Assembly (NCBI RefSeq): GCF_040954835.1
Contig: NC_090697.1
Span: forward strand, 4,228,501 to 4,292,500
DNA from: Lepisosteus oculatus
Lineage: Eukaryota; Chordata; Actinopteri; Semionotiformes; Lepisosteidae
Direction of reading: 5' to 3'
DNA: 64,000 nucleotides
The notes beneath the pieces were generated by a model. It had not been told where the DNA came from. It was given only the letters and a program-made list of their open reading frames with translations, and did no database searches. The position numbers and the translations under genes were made by a program. Below, one piece after another: positions 33,990 through 45,109 of this stretch; position 1 is the first letter of the stretch, and every line of letters starts with the position of its first letter.

Positions 33990-35190
33990 CTCCAACCCCA
34001 TTTTCCAAAGACATCTTCATCTTTGCATTGGGCTGCGAAGAGTGTTGGATATCATCAGTTGTGTTAACTACTCTTCCATAGAAGGATGGTCAGCCAAGTT
34101 CTCCCCCATCCTTGCAGTCAATATCCAGAGATCTAGAGAAATTCAGACGTCATTGACAACCTCATTGTATTTCACAGGTGCACTAATTGCTAGCTCTGCA
34201 ATGGCAGCTAATGAAACAACTGTGTTCCTGTCTACATTCATTGTCTGAAATGCTTTATTCATGGTCCCCTTTCTTCTGAATAATTTCAGCACCTTCTTGC
34301 ATCGTAACACAACACTGGAAGGATCATTTACTGCAACACAAAATTGGAAGGTGAGGTATTTACTAAGTAGGGTAGAGAAATCTTACATAGAGAAAAACAA
34401 TTAATTCATTAAGGAATTATATCTTCAGTAGGTTTCTGTCATGACAGAGGCAACACTGTTACTGCAACCAAAAACAAAAACAAACTTTCCATAACTTTCA
34501 CTCATATTCAAAATGATCCTGAAATCACTTTTAATAATTTTGACTGGTTTAATTGAATACTGTTTTACAGGCCCTGACATAATAATCCTGTAACAGGTGC
34601 TGCGGATAACAGAAAGTCCCTCTAGAGGTCCTAGTTGAGGTTTTTAAATTATGCCTAATAACATGGCTACTGGTGTTTTGTAATCCACCATAAATTAAAA
34701 AAAACACAAATACAGTGAAAAAAGTAAAATATAACGGCTAGAAAAAAAATACAAAAGGACACATTAGCCAGCAAAGCCCCCTGTCTGTTTAAGTGTCTAT
34801 GTGTTTCAGTTAAGAGGTTGGGAGCCCAATATATCATTAGATAGGTGTGGTGTGAGGAGTCAACTGAAATATTGCCATTTCAGTGTGAAGATAATGAGCT
34901 GCCACCTCCACATGTTGCTCAGTGTTTCCATCATCCTTGCCCAGGAAAATGTCACTTAAAGTCATGTACAAAACAAACTCATTTTTTATATACAGCAGCC
35001 ACATTAGTATTTAGCTCTCTTACTGCCTCTATGAACTTCACTCTTCTTCCTTTTCTTCCTAGTTCTCTATTTCTTGTGAGAGGAATCAGAAGCGGATTCA
35101 GATGATAGCGAAGAACTTAATATGTCTTCATCTTCTGATAAAGATGACTCAGTTGAAAGAGCTGACTTTCTTTTTCTTGTTGTGAAAAGC
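33990..35190 (-). pseudogene. Relic resembling fish CCDC106-like protein
   Basis: On the minus strand at about 34330-34145 the translation reads KKVLKLFRRKGTMNKAFQ, then MNVDRNTVVSLAAIAELAIS and APVKYNEVV. This recalls the conserved C-terminal region of fish CCDC106-like proteins, a multicopy group (VDRNTI...APIAELAI). Upstream at about 35190-35090 a Ser/Asp-rich stretch (SSLSEDEDILSSSLSSESAS) would suit their acidic linker. Several stops interrupt it. Assignment is from memory of the motif only, so it is tentative; a host pseudogene or a captured repeat are both possible. Confidence 0.35.
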
Positions 35191-35870
35191 AACCAAAATA
35201 ACAAATATGTTATTTAAAGATATTAAATATACAAAACCTAATAAATATACAATAAATAATATAGATAAATAATAAATATACAAAAGACAAATGCTGATAG
35301 AAATTCAAATTAAATCTAAATTGTGATGCATTTATTGAAACAGACTTTACAATGCAATTGCACATTGTTTACATTTGTTGTAAAACTGTATTAAATAGGT
35401 TTTTTTTGGTAAAGCCTTGTCCTCATTATCTACTGGCATGGTACAGTAATAACAACCTTACCTACATGACATAGAAAAAAGCATACATAAATTCTGTCAA
35501 CCAGAGAGACCAGGGATACCAAGTTGTCCACCATATCTGGGTAAGGTTATACATTTATATTGCTTATTTATATTTTGCAAAGTTTATGAACCCATTATAC
35601 AAAAACTATGGAAAAACATGGCTCTTTTTAGTCAATGTACTGTATAATAGGATAATACAGGTTTAACACTTGGATTAAAATTAAATGATATTCCTTTGTC
35701 AATACAGTCTTTGATGTGGGTATTTGATGATTTTTCACTTTAAGTACCCTGAAAAAGCTATTAACTGTAACTAAAATTGATACATCAATAAAGTAAGCAC
35801 TAATATAAGTGTAAGAAAATGAGTGAAAAATGTATTTTTCATCCTTCTGTATACATCTCGTTATTGTATT
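35190..35870. other. No gene seen
   Basis: AT-rich stretch with simple A/T repeats near 35220-35290; nothing recognised. Confidence 0.45.
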
Positions 35871-35874
35871 GGTA

Positions 35875-36900
35875 TAGATGCAGCCATTCAAAACGAGCGG
35901 GGTATGCTGCGGTACAGTGCGGTATAACACGTCATTACACGTCATCTCGCATCATACACAAATTTACCCCATGCAAATTCGATTATGTTAATAGTATCCA
36001 GAATCACCTTGTTAAACCACAAGGTTTAAGTTGTATACTCTTGAGACTTTTAAATTTAAACTGTGTATGACAGCATGTTAATCATTAAGCATGAAAAAGT
36101 TGGTATATTTTATGAAAGCAAGATTGCTTATTTGGACAAAAGTACACAACCTACCAACTTTTTCATAAATATTTTAATTATGCAGAAATATTTTATGCAT
36201 CAAAGTCTTGACCGAAGATTTTACTAATAGTATTAATAATGAATGACCTTGGACAAGCTGTAAACTCAAAGTATTACTCTGGTCCACTGAATCTCCAATT
36301 CACCTTGCCTTTCACATGCTCAAGAAGGATATTAATTTAGGAACATAAACAAATTATGTAAACTGTACTGTATATGGTATTGCTAAATGAAAAATACTCA
36401 CCAGTATTCCATTTCTCCCTAAACAATTTAAGCATCAAAGTCTTACATGTGGTAATTTCAGAAACATTTTTAAGTGCTCCTTCTGACCATATTACTGTAA
36501 GTTTATATACTTTGTGAGTAAAGTGATAGTTTTAACCTTTTCTGTGAATACGCTCGTTATCTGAATAAACAAAAGCATACTTTTAGAATTTGATTAATAG
36601 GGAATATAATATGGAACCACGTATCTAAAGAAATTAATAATGATATAATTATATTCATGTAGTGTAGCACAAACAGTAGTATAAGACTTTTTATTGATAT
36701 GTGTACAGTTGTTTCACTACTTGATATGTCGATGGCATGATGGCTTAAGTAACTGATTTATAAGGCTGAGGGTGGGTGTTCAAATCCAGCTATCATTGTG
36801 AGTTTTCTTTTAACAAATAAACATTTCTTTAAAAAACTAAAATAGCAAATGTTCTGGACATTATATTGACATTTTTTATATTTCTAAAAATCACAACATG
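35875..36900. mobile_element. Foldback element, left arm
   Basis: Begins TAGATGCAGCCATTCAAAAC and continues as the inverse of 32606-31600 (GCAAGATTGCTTATTTGGAC, CACCTTGCCTTTCACATGC). After the tRNA-like block at 36728-36790 the matching right arm is absent; a Penelope-like element follows instead. Confidence 0.55.
36728..36790 (+). repeat. Foldback-internal tRNA-like block, better copy
   Basis: GATGGCTTAAGTAACTGATT in D-arm position and GGTGTTCAAATCCAGC as B box/T arm, 50 bases apart as in a tRNA promoter. Acceptor pairing is poor, so it is not called as a tRNA gene. Confidence 0.5.
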
Positions 36901-37269
36901 TTTTATGTACACAGTGGTACCGCAGGGTGTAGGGCGCAAACCCACGTGAGCCCGAAAGTCCTACATTAATGTAGCGGTGAGGGGCAGGGCGGGGATCAGG
37001 AAAACCGCCGACAAGTGCAGCTGACCCACTGTGAAATAGACATACAGTCTGGGGAGATCGTCCATTTTCGTGTAAATACTTCCCTGGGACAGTCTCCAAA
37101 TCTTTTTCTAGATCTATTTGTCATACCTTTTCATCCTACCTTGGCAACTTTCCCGCTTCTCTCACTAAACCAGCATTCCGTCTCTTCACAGCGATCTGTT
37201 CCAAGACCAGGCTTTCTAACCACCTTCTATTCCTTTACAGATGTTGTCGACATAATATCATCCCTAAAG

Positions 37270-38630
37270 GATTTAACCTGAAATCTACCATTTTCACCCT
37301 CAAAAAACAGATTATCCTTTCCGACAACAACATCAAATAGGCTAAAGAATTTCTACGGCTGACAGCTACACATCATCTTCCCTTTATAACTAACCTCATT
37401 AGATCTCTCAAATGTAAACTCTACCAGTTTCTCACTACAGAGAAGGACAAATAACTCAGTCGTCTTCTACAGAAGAAAACCATCAACACCCCAAACACCT
37501 TCACCAATCCTAACCTTGTTGTCACCATACCTTCTGACCTTTCCCTTTCACAGGACGAGCGATCCCTCCTAAGCAAAGGCCTCAGTTTTGTACCAGTTCC
37601 CAGGAAGCTGGACATTCCCCAGACCAATGTCGACCTTAACCGCTTTTACCGCAGGATCCGTCTCAGAGCACATTTTGCTGATGATTCCTCCTCACAGGCA
37701 GCTGACAACAATCCGGTTATTGATGTCATTAACAATATGAATCCTAAGCAGAGCTGCTGGACTCCCCCCTCCGTCCGTTTTCCACCAGTTGATTATTTCA
37801 TTAACCGATGCACAAATCAAGCTCCCAAGACACTCTTTATACCCAGTAAACACAGGTCCAGCCTCACCCAAGGAGAAATTCAGGCCCTCCAGTCTCTCCG
37901 CAACAGAGATGACATTGTCATCAAACCAGCGGACAAAGGAGGCACTGTTGTGGTGTGGCATAAGGACCTAAATATCTTTGAAGCCTCTAGACAACTAAAT
38001 GACATTTCTGCCTACCTCCCTCTCCAGCAGGACCCTACCACTGGCTACATTTTTACCGTGGACATCACATCTCTTTACACCGTCATTCCCCATAATGACG
38101 GCCTTACAGCCCTCAAACACACGCTGGACAAACGCACAGTGCTTGATCCACCCACCCACACCCTGGTATGCCTTGCAGAATTGGTCCTCACACTGAATGC
38201 ATTCTCATTCAATAACCTTTTTTACCAACAGGTGAGTGGCGTTGCCATGGTCACCAGAATGGGACCCAGCTATGCCAATATTTTTGTCGGCTGGGTAGAA
38301 GAACGCTTCTTCGCTTCCTACACTGGCTATGTCCCTGACCTTTACAAGCGATATATTGATGACTGTGTCGGTGCCGCCACATGTTTCAACGACCAGCTTG
38401 AGTGGTTTCTGCATCATTTCACCAACTTCCACCCGTCCCTCAAAAATACAGTTAACATATCTTCCACCACTCTTCCGTTTCTAGACATCCACTTGTCTAT
38501 CAACTACCCCCGACTGTCCACTTCAGTTTATTACAAACCCACGGATTCACACAGCTACCTCCTGTACAGCTCATTTCACCCCAACCACACTAAAAACTCT
38601 CTCCCTTTTTCACAGTTCCTTTGGCTATGA
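37270..38630 (+). pseudogene. Penelope-like reverse transcriptase
   Basis: Upstream part: SQDERSLLSKGLSFVPVPRK near 37550-37610 is the conserved N-terminal block of Penelope-like RTs. In the 297-codon frame from 37737: IVIKPADKGGTVVVW at 60-74, DITSLYTVIPHND at 109-121, SGVAMVTRMGPSYANIFVGW at 167-186 and the catalytic YIDD at 206-209. Between DPTT (102) and GYIF (103) roughly 100 residues are missing; the missing segment is represented at 2662-2905. Stops occur at 37339 and 37454 and a frameshift near 38625. The catalytic box is intact but the protein would not be. Confidence 0.85.
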
Positions 38631-39041
38631 CTATTATGAAACGACGACATCAACTTCCAGAACCAAGCCCTCAAAATATATTCCTTTTTCATCAACAGAG
38701 GATACCCCAGCAGTGTTATTGACAGGGCTCAAAAACACCCCTTGGAGTATCAACTCAATCAGGAACTCCTGCCGTCACATCCGCATTCCATCCCCAGGAC
38801 TATTAACGACAACTTTTCCATCCTATGTGATGATCCCTCCATTGGGCCCCTCTTTTCTGACTGCCCCATCATCTCATATCGCCGATCACCTAATCTGTGT
38901 AACCTTCTTGTTCACAGCTCCCTTGACCGCCCTCAGAAACCATCCACACCAGCACCTTCCCTTGCAACAGAGCTCGTTGTATCACCTGCTAGTACACATC
39001 TAACACTACACCTATTCAAGGCCCCTCAATGATGCCCCCAG

Positions 39042-39359
39042 ATGGCATCTTGTACCTCCAGCAACCTTATTTACTGTATATCTTCCAGTAAATGCCCAGC
39101 CATCTACATTGGAGAAACAAGAAGGAGACTCAGAGACCGCTTCAGAGAACATGTCAGGGCTGTGAAGATTAAAGATCTCTCCAAACCCATTGTTTCTCAT
39201 TTCACCTCCGACGGCCATGATCACACTACTCTCTCCGTCTGTGTTCTCAAAGACGGTTTTCCGAACTCTTACATTAGAAAGACAACAGAAACCAAAATTA
39301 TCCTGCAGCTAGGATCACACCTTCCCCCTTCTCTTAACGACAGACTACTTTTCTTCTAA
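39042..39359 (+). pseudogene. Penelope-like GIY-YIG endonuclease domain
   Basis: 105 codons: LIYCISSSKCPAIYIGETRR at about residues 9-28, then RFREHVRAVKIKD and SHFTSDGHDH with the Cys/His residues typical of these nucleases, ending NDRLLFF. It is the best-preserved GIY-YIG domain in the window and open to its stop at 39357-39359. The linker from 38640 to 39040 is frameshifted, so it is not translated with the RT. Confidence 0.85.
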
Positions 39360-39526
39360 ATTCTCTCTATTCATTGAAGGTTTCATTTCACACCTCTCTA
39401 CACCTATTCTGACTTCACACCTCTTGAATGGCCTCTCTGTCTGTCCCCTGCTCCCGCCTCTCACTCCTCCTCTCTTCCAGCCCTTGTTCTCCCGCTACAT
39501 TACCTTTGCTTACTGTCTTTCTCACA

Positions 39527-39606
39527 CCTGAAGAAGGCTCCACGGCCGAAAAGTTGTGTTTTCTTTCTTTAATTTTCAGCATAGAATAAACCTATCAGTT
39601 GTGATT
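39527..39606 (+). repeat. Penelope 3' tail with hammerhead-like core
   Basis: CACACCTGAAGAAGGCTCCA, CGGCCGAAAAGTTGTG, then a T-rich stretch and AGAATAAACC. This is the reference copy for the short tails elsewhere in the window. Confidence 0.65.
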
Positions 39607-39800
39607 TGATTTACAACTAAGTTTATTACAACTCTAAAAAAGTAATAAAGTTGTTCTCCAATCTGGGGAGTGGTGGAGGGAAAAAAAACAACAAAAGAAT
39701 CCATCAAATCCTATAACAAAGGTTCTAGAGTTACCCTGTACAATTATCAAATTACTAATTACAAATTACAAATTGTCTTTGAGTCACACAATCCTGTTAG

Positions 39801-40131
39801 TGTCACGCCCTCTGCAGCCAGAGGGCGCTCCTTCTCTGTCCTGTCCCTAGATTCCCGTTCTGCTGTCCTTCCTGTCCCTCTCTTTCCCTTGGGCTATATA
39901 TTTCCGGGTCTTGCACTCTGTCCTCGCTCAGCATTGATGTTCGGATGTCCTGAGACCTGCCTAGCACCAGGGCGCCCCACGTCCGCTCCCTGAGGGCATA
40001 GGTTTCTATACGGCATTCCTGAACTCTTTGCACTAATGAGCCCGGGCCTTTTTCCCGTCTCGCCGCTACGCATATGGGTCTTTTTCCGCTCTCCTGCTCC
40101 CCACGGTTAGTCCCTTTGGACGTCCGTGACA
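39801..40131 (+). mobile_element. Solo LTR with GTTAG target duplication
   Basis: A 331-base unit from TGTCACGCCCTC to CGTCCGTGACA (inverted ends TGTCACG/CGTGACA), flanked by GTTAG at 39796-39800 and 40132-40136. A TATATATT box is at 39895-39902. A second solo LTR of the same family lies inverted at 54354-54691. Confidence 0.85.
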
Positions 40132-40139
40132 GTTAGTGT

Positions 40140-41680
40140 ATTTATTACAGTTAGTGTATTTACTACTCCATGAGTACAGGACATGATTTTGACTATCTGA
40201 ATATCTCCCCTCCCCCTTGCCTCGCTGATGTCGCACTTTGGCTGTGAGAAGAAGTCGAAGATCAGGACCACATCAATTGAATCCTGGATCTTATATTAGT
40301 CAGTAAATAGACCCTTGGGTCTTAGACATTTTTGGTTGAGTATCTCCAGGTGCTTTCGTTGAAGGGAAATAATATCCTATCCCTATGGGGAAAAATCTCT
40401 GTAGTGTTGCTCTTGTGGGTCATTAAGTTTAGTTCCCTTTCCTACCCTAAGGGATTCCCATTAAGATTAACTATTCTCTTCATTCTGCTTGAGGCAATAT
40501 TGAATAATGACCTATCTTAAGACAGGTCTCATGTCTCATGGGCTCCAAGATAGGGTCCCACCCTTTAGTTGGAATAGATAAACAACACAACATGCATAAG
40601 ACTTGGACTGGACAAAGACTCCAACCTCTGCAAAACAAAGAAACTGCAGTATAGTGTTCGTTAATCCAGCAGGCCAAAATGAGCAATTATAGAATCATGC
40701 AGCTTTGCCGGGCTGATCTGTGTGAGTGCACTTAATGAAGAATGTCTACGTCTCCATCACCCTCTTGATCCTCCTGCTTAGGATCTATTTTAGTTCTTTT
40801 GATTTGACCCCAGAGTCTCCTCCTAGGCCCCCCTTTGCTGTCTCTGACACAATCTGAAGTGTTAATAGTCAAGAGGACCAAGAAGGGCCCATTATATTTG
40901 GGTTCCATAGCCCCTCTAATGTGCTATTGGCCATCACCCACTCCCTTACCTCATTGATTCTTCATGGAATTTGTAACGAAAGTTTGAGAAGGATGAAACC
41001 AACAAAGTACAACCAGAATCGTCCATCAGTACAATCACTCCTCATGTCATCCCCTCTCCTAAAACACTATGAACACGCTGTGTGTTCCCCTTCGCCCTTG
41101 CCTACGTCTTTTGCATCCCACCTCCACCTCTGCAGCTGCTCCTTGGTCACTCCTCACTCTGCATGGGGGTCCTGGCCTCCTTGTCCTTTAGTCTTAGGTG
41201 TTGTTATTCTTAGTGAGATCCTGAAATAAAATTCAGCATTTCTGGGTCATTTCTGTCACTCTCTCCCTGCTCTTGTCTCATAACTTCTAGGTTGTCTTTC
41301 ACATTCTTGTCTGGCATAGCAAAGTTTGCATGAGTCGCTCATGAATCAAGTTAGTGTCTCCCATACTCTGTGGTGGAGCATCATAGATTTTCCGGTCTTC
41401 CGCTCAAAGGGTGTGAATTCTGTCGTTTGGTTCTGATGGACCAGAGTATCAGGAAGCATCAGGTTACATCTTTTCTAAGTCCTAAGGGCCTCATCTTTTA
41501 ATCTCGCTGTACACTCATGGGTCTCAACTTCTTCAATCACCAGGCTAGCTGTATTAAATTTATTTCCTTCACTTCTTCCAGGTGGACACCTTTGTCCAGC
41601 AGGTGGCCTTCCATCTTGCTAATCATGCAACATGATGGCATTGTATGCAGTCTGTTGTCTTTTTAAAGGGATGGTTTGAG
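40140..41680. other. No supported gene; possible retroelement scrap
   Basis: No domain is convincing. On the minus strand near 40920-40740 a passage reads NGPFLVLLTINTSDCV, which faintly recalls the end of retroviral integrases (GPFxVLLTTxTAVKV), but too little matches to call it. The 102-codon frame at 40921-41229 has no recognised domain. Confidence 0.35.
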
Positions 41681-41687
41681 CAAAGCA

Positions 41688-41905
41688 CAGATGTAGCCAT
41701 TCAGAATGCATGTTAAAACCCCATAAGAGGGCTGCACTTTACCGTGACATGGGATTCGCCAAGGATGGTCGACAGGTGGCACTTGTGGTGCATTAGATGT
41801 TAGTGAAACAATTGCTTCTTTTAATCTCTCTACCATGCATATTTAAATCTGCTTAATATGAAATATTAATATGGAATTTTACAACTAAAGAGATATTATG
41901 GTAGC
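41688..41905 (+). mobile_element. Foldback terminus, left
   Basis: CAGATGTAGCCATTCAGAAT and the following 200 bases match the left-type end at 76-290. Its inverse partner is at about 48390-48587. hAT, retroviral, LINE and Tc1 sequences lie between the two ends. Confidence 0.55.
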
Positions 41906-41959
41906 AAAAATAAAAATAACTGGAGCACAACGTCTCTGAACATCATTAACAAGTACAAA

Positions 41960-43570
41960 ATCTCAGTTGGCATTACTCTACCAAACATGCTAACCATACT
42001 AGCAATCTGTCATGCAGCTTCCGAAGTAGCCGCTAGTTTACCAGCTCAGGAAAATGTATTTGTCCACCCCTCTACCATCCAAGAGGCCAGCACAAAGGCA
42101 AGCTTCCTGCTTGCATATAAAAGTGTTAAAGAAACCAAGCTGTTCTCTTAAAAGGCAGTTTTGAAGGCATGTGTGATAGAAACCGCAGATATTCTTTATC
42201 CAAAGAGCAAGAGCAAGTTTGAGAAAATAAGTTTATCATGCAGAACAGTTACCCGTCGGGTCGAGGTAATCAGTGGAGACTTGGCTTGTGAGTTGAACAA
42301 GAAATGGAGAACTTCAAGTTTTATTCAATTGCATTGGATGAAAGTACAGATATAAATGACACTTCACAGCTTCTAATTTTTGTCAGGGGAATTAATGGCA
42401 GTTTCAAAATTACGGAGGAAAATATCTCAGGCTGTATCAATGGAGTCTATTAAAGGAACAACCAAGGGCTCGGACTTGTATGAGAAGGTATCTGGTTGTA
42501 TTGACCGAATGAAGCTACCATGGAGCAAATTAGTAAATGGTACTACAGACGGCTCTCCGAATCGAACTGGGAAAAATGCTGGACTATTGAAGAGAATACA
42601 GGACAAAGTGAAAGAAAATTACCCTGAAGGGGAGGTAATATTTCTCCACTGCGTCATTCATCAGGAAGCCCTGTGCAAAAACGTGTTGAGCCTCGATCAT
42701 GTCATGAAAGCTGTTGTGAAACTTGTGAACTTCGTACGTCTGAGGAGACTTAATCATCGTCAGTTCATTCAGTTTCTTGAAGTTATTGGCGCAGATCACC
42801 ACGACTTACTGTATAATGTTCATTGGCTTAGCTTGGGAAAAGTATTCAAGCGAGTGTGGGAGCTGAAATTGGAGGCCGACTCCTTTTTAGAGAACATGGG
42901 GAAAGCCGTGGATTTCCCCGAACTCAGAGATTCAGACTGGCTCTGCGACTTTACGTTCCCTGTGGACAATTTCGCTCACTTGAATGAGCTTAACATGAAA
43001 CTGCAAGGAAAAGGTGTCTTTGTTCCAGAACTGTACTCGAATGTGAATACAATCAGAGCTAAGCTCACCCTGTTCTCAAAACAGATGATCAGCCACTTGT
43101 TCTCACATTTCCCCACCCTTAGGACACTAGACGTGTCACACGCTCAAGCATTAAGGTACAACAAGTCCCTCACAGACTTGCATGGAGAATTTTTCCATTG
43201 ATTTTCTGACTTTGATCAAATTGAGAGGTCTCTAACGTTGGTGTCATGTCCTCTGACTTTCAACTACGAGATGGCAGCACAAGAATTGCAGCTGGAACTG
43301 ATCGATCTGCAGTGTGACGTAACTCTGAAGGAAAAGTTTCATTCTGTTAAGCTGGGTGAATTATGGATGAATTGGATGCATTACTGAACAAGGCCACTTT
43401 TCCCCATATTCGACAAGCAGCACAAAAGATACTGGTGTTATTCGGATCTACGTATATGTATGAGCAAACATTCAGCTTGATGTACATCAACAAATAACAT
43501 TACAGATCACAGCTTAGTGACTACCACTTGAGCTTAGCATTATAGATTGCCACAACACAGCTATTAATGT
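41960..43570 (+). pseudogene. hAT-type transposase relic (GTF2IRD2/ZBED-like)
   Basis: The longest frame, 42380-43201 (273 codons), plus flanking frames give a hAT transposase core. FYSIALDESTDINDTSQL lies just upstream in another frame (about 42319-42372) and contains the first catalytic Asp region. HCVIHQEALCKNVL occurs near residues 90-103, DLLYNVHWLSLGKVFKRVWE near 138-157, and a C-terminal dimerisation remnant (YVYEQTFSLMYINK) near 43453-43495. At least three frame breaks and stops after INK and near 43538 show it is dead. Such transposases are often annotated in fish as GTF2IRD2-like. The terminal repeats of the transposon were not found. Confidence 0.75.
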
Positions 43571-44039
43571 ATTTTGCTCTCACAGAAAGATATGATCAGC
43601 TGCACAGCTCTCATTAATCAAGGAGCCTCTTGGTTGAGTTTATTTATCTCAGGTTATCGTTAATATTGAACTAATAAGACTATGTTGGATTTTAAACTCA
43701 CTTAGGGCATACGCTATCTGTAACAGCAGCCTGAAGTGGCCTGCTATATAGTTTCAAAATTTAATGTGGCCCTTGGGCCAAAAAAGTTTGTTTATATATA
43801 TACGGTATACATATACCATACTGTACAGTATACACAGTATGATACTGTATGGTTTTAAAGCCACTACAATACAATATGTGAAACATATTTTTAGAATCAA
43901 AATGTACTAATTGGTGAAATATATATTATCTAAATGCAGAAGTAAACTTGAATGAAGCACATTCTGTTCACAAGAAGCCACAGTATAATAATAAACTTTT
44001 TTATATATCAAAGTGGGTAATTTTATTTTTAAAAATAAA

Positions 44040-44335
44040 AGCAATATTAATTTAAAATTGTATATACTGTAATATACAGTTTAAAATTAATACATGTCAA
44101 AATAGTATACAACTTAAATTCTATAATTGGGAAAAGATTGTCCCTCAGCATTTATCTGGTCTCAAAACCAAGCGTTTTCTGGTGACAGCCCAAATGCTTC
44201 CACACAGCACCTTTACCTTTCACTGCTACGCCTGGTGGTTTTACAAATTAGTGCAGTCCAACAACTGAGTATTTTTTAAAATGTGTGATAACTCACTGCA
44301 TGGGCATTGCAATGTGCTGCATTATCCGGCATGCA
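44040..44335 (+). repeat. Foldback subterminal piece, tRNA-like block
   Basis: ATTGTCCCTCAGCATTTATC and GTTTTCTGGTGACAGCCC belong to the right-arm subterminal module. The inverse of this piece lies at 51690-51990 with the same junction to retroviral pol sequence. Confidence 0.55.
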
Positions 44336-45080
44336 TTCTGAAGGGCAAGTTCTGTAGGGGAATTCAGGTTTCCCCACCTGGGTTTTAACTGGATTAATTC
44401 TTCCATTGTAAATTGCAATGAGCAGTCTCTTCCACGCCTTGGCATGTGTCATGGCATCTGGGGTAGTGAGCAATAGGTAATCGGTATACTTTAAAATCAC
44501 AGACTCCCCAAGGTCTGCATGTGAGACTGATTCCTGTGCTGTGTGAAACAGGGAAGGTGAGATGTGAAATCCTTGTGGCAGATGAGTTCAGGTCTGTTGT
44601 TTGCCCTCAATGAGTAAAAGCTAATTTGTCTTGTGAGTTAGCTGTAATCTGTTATCTGTAAAGACCAATAACTATTTGCAATGCCCAGGACAGTGAAGAC
44701 CTCCACATTCACCCCCAGGCCTTTGAACACTATAACAGGATTTGATATGATAACATGGATCTTGGGTATACAGCTGTTCAGGTGATTTTAATCCAGAGTT
44801 TATCTCCAGGATCCATCTGCTTTGTTTACTCCTGCTGCTTGTAAGTCCTTAACAGTTTCACCCACAGCTGCTAAATCTTCAAAATGGATAGGATATTTAC
44901 AATGAGGAAAATTCACTGAATCTGGGATGACTAAGGACTCAGTATTTTCTTTGTCACAGTCCAGTTTGTATTGAGCCCAGGCCTCAGGCACAAAGGTGCA
45001 CACATGACCCCATAGCCCTTCTGAAGTCTTCAGTGTAAAATAATGGACAACCACAAAAATCTCCCGCAAAACCTAAAGTA
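44335..45080 (-). pseudogene. Endogenous retrovirus-like pol (RT) relic
   Basis: Read on the minus strand. The segment 45069-44800 contains VPEAWAQYKLDC and KYPIHFEDLAAVGETVKDLQ then AAGV, the run-in to a retroviral reverse transcriptase (W-A-Q/R...YPI...G). Middle codons (44700-44530) are frameshifted. The segment near 44500-44400 reads ILKYTDYLLLTTPDAMTHAK, where the catalytic box YxDD has become YTDY. Only RT is represented; gag, env and LTRs were not seen next to it. It is an inactive old copy. A short inverse duplicate is at about 51627-51690. Confidence 0.6.
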
Positions 45081-45109
45081 CGCACAGAGAGAAAACAAAA
45101 CCACAACTG

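Larger units (their letters stand above)
36960..39606 (+). mobile_element. Penelope-like element, copy 2 (nearly whole but dead)
   Basis: N-terminal region with stops (37270-37740), long RT frame (37737-38630), linker, GIY-YIG domain (39042-39359) and a 3' tail ending GAATAAACCTATCAG near 39600. Order and motifs define a Penelope-like element, Poseidon/Neptune-like in style. About 300 bases of the RT fingers are deleted near 38040. The 5' boundary is uncertain. Confidence 0.85.

Noticed and set aside
36728-36790. True tRNA gene
   Set aside because: Promoter boxes are good, but the acceptor stem does not pair and the block is a part of the foldback element.
40921-41229. 102-codon frame as a gene
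   Set aside because: No recognised domain; chance open frame is likely.
42380-43201. 273-codon frame as a functional GTF2IRD2-like gene
   Set aside because: The conserved FYSIALDESTD part is in another frame and later parts carry stops; it is a hAT relic.
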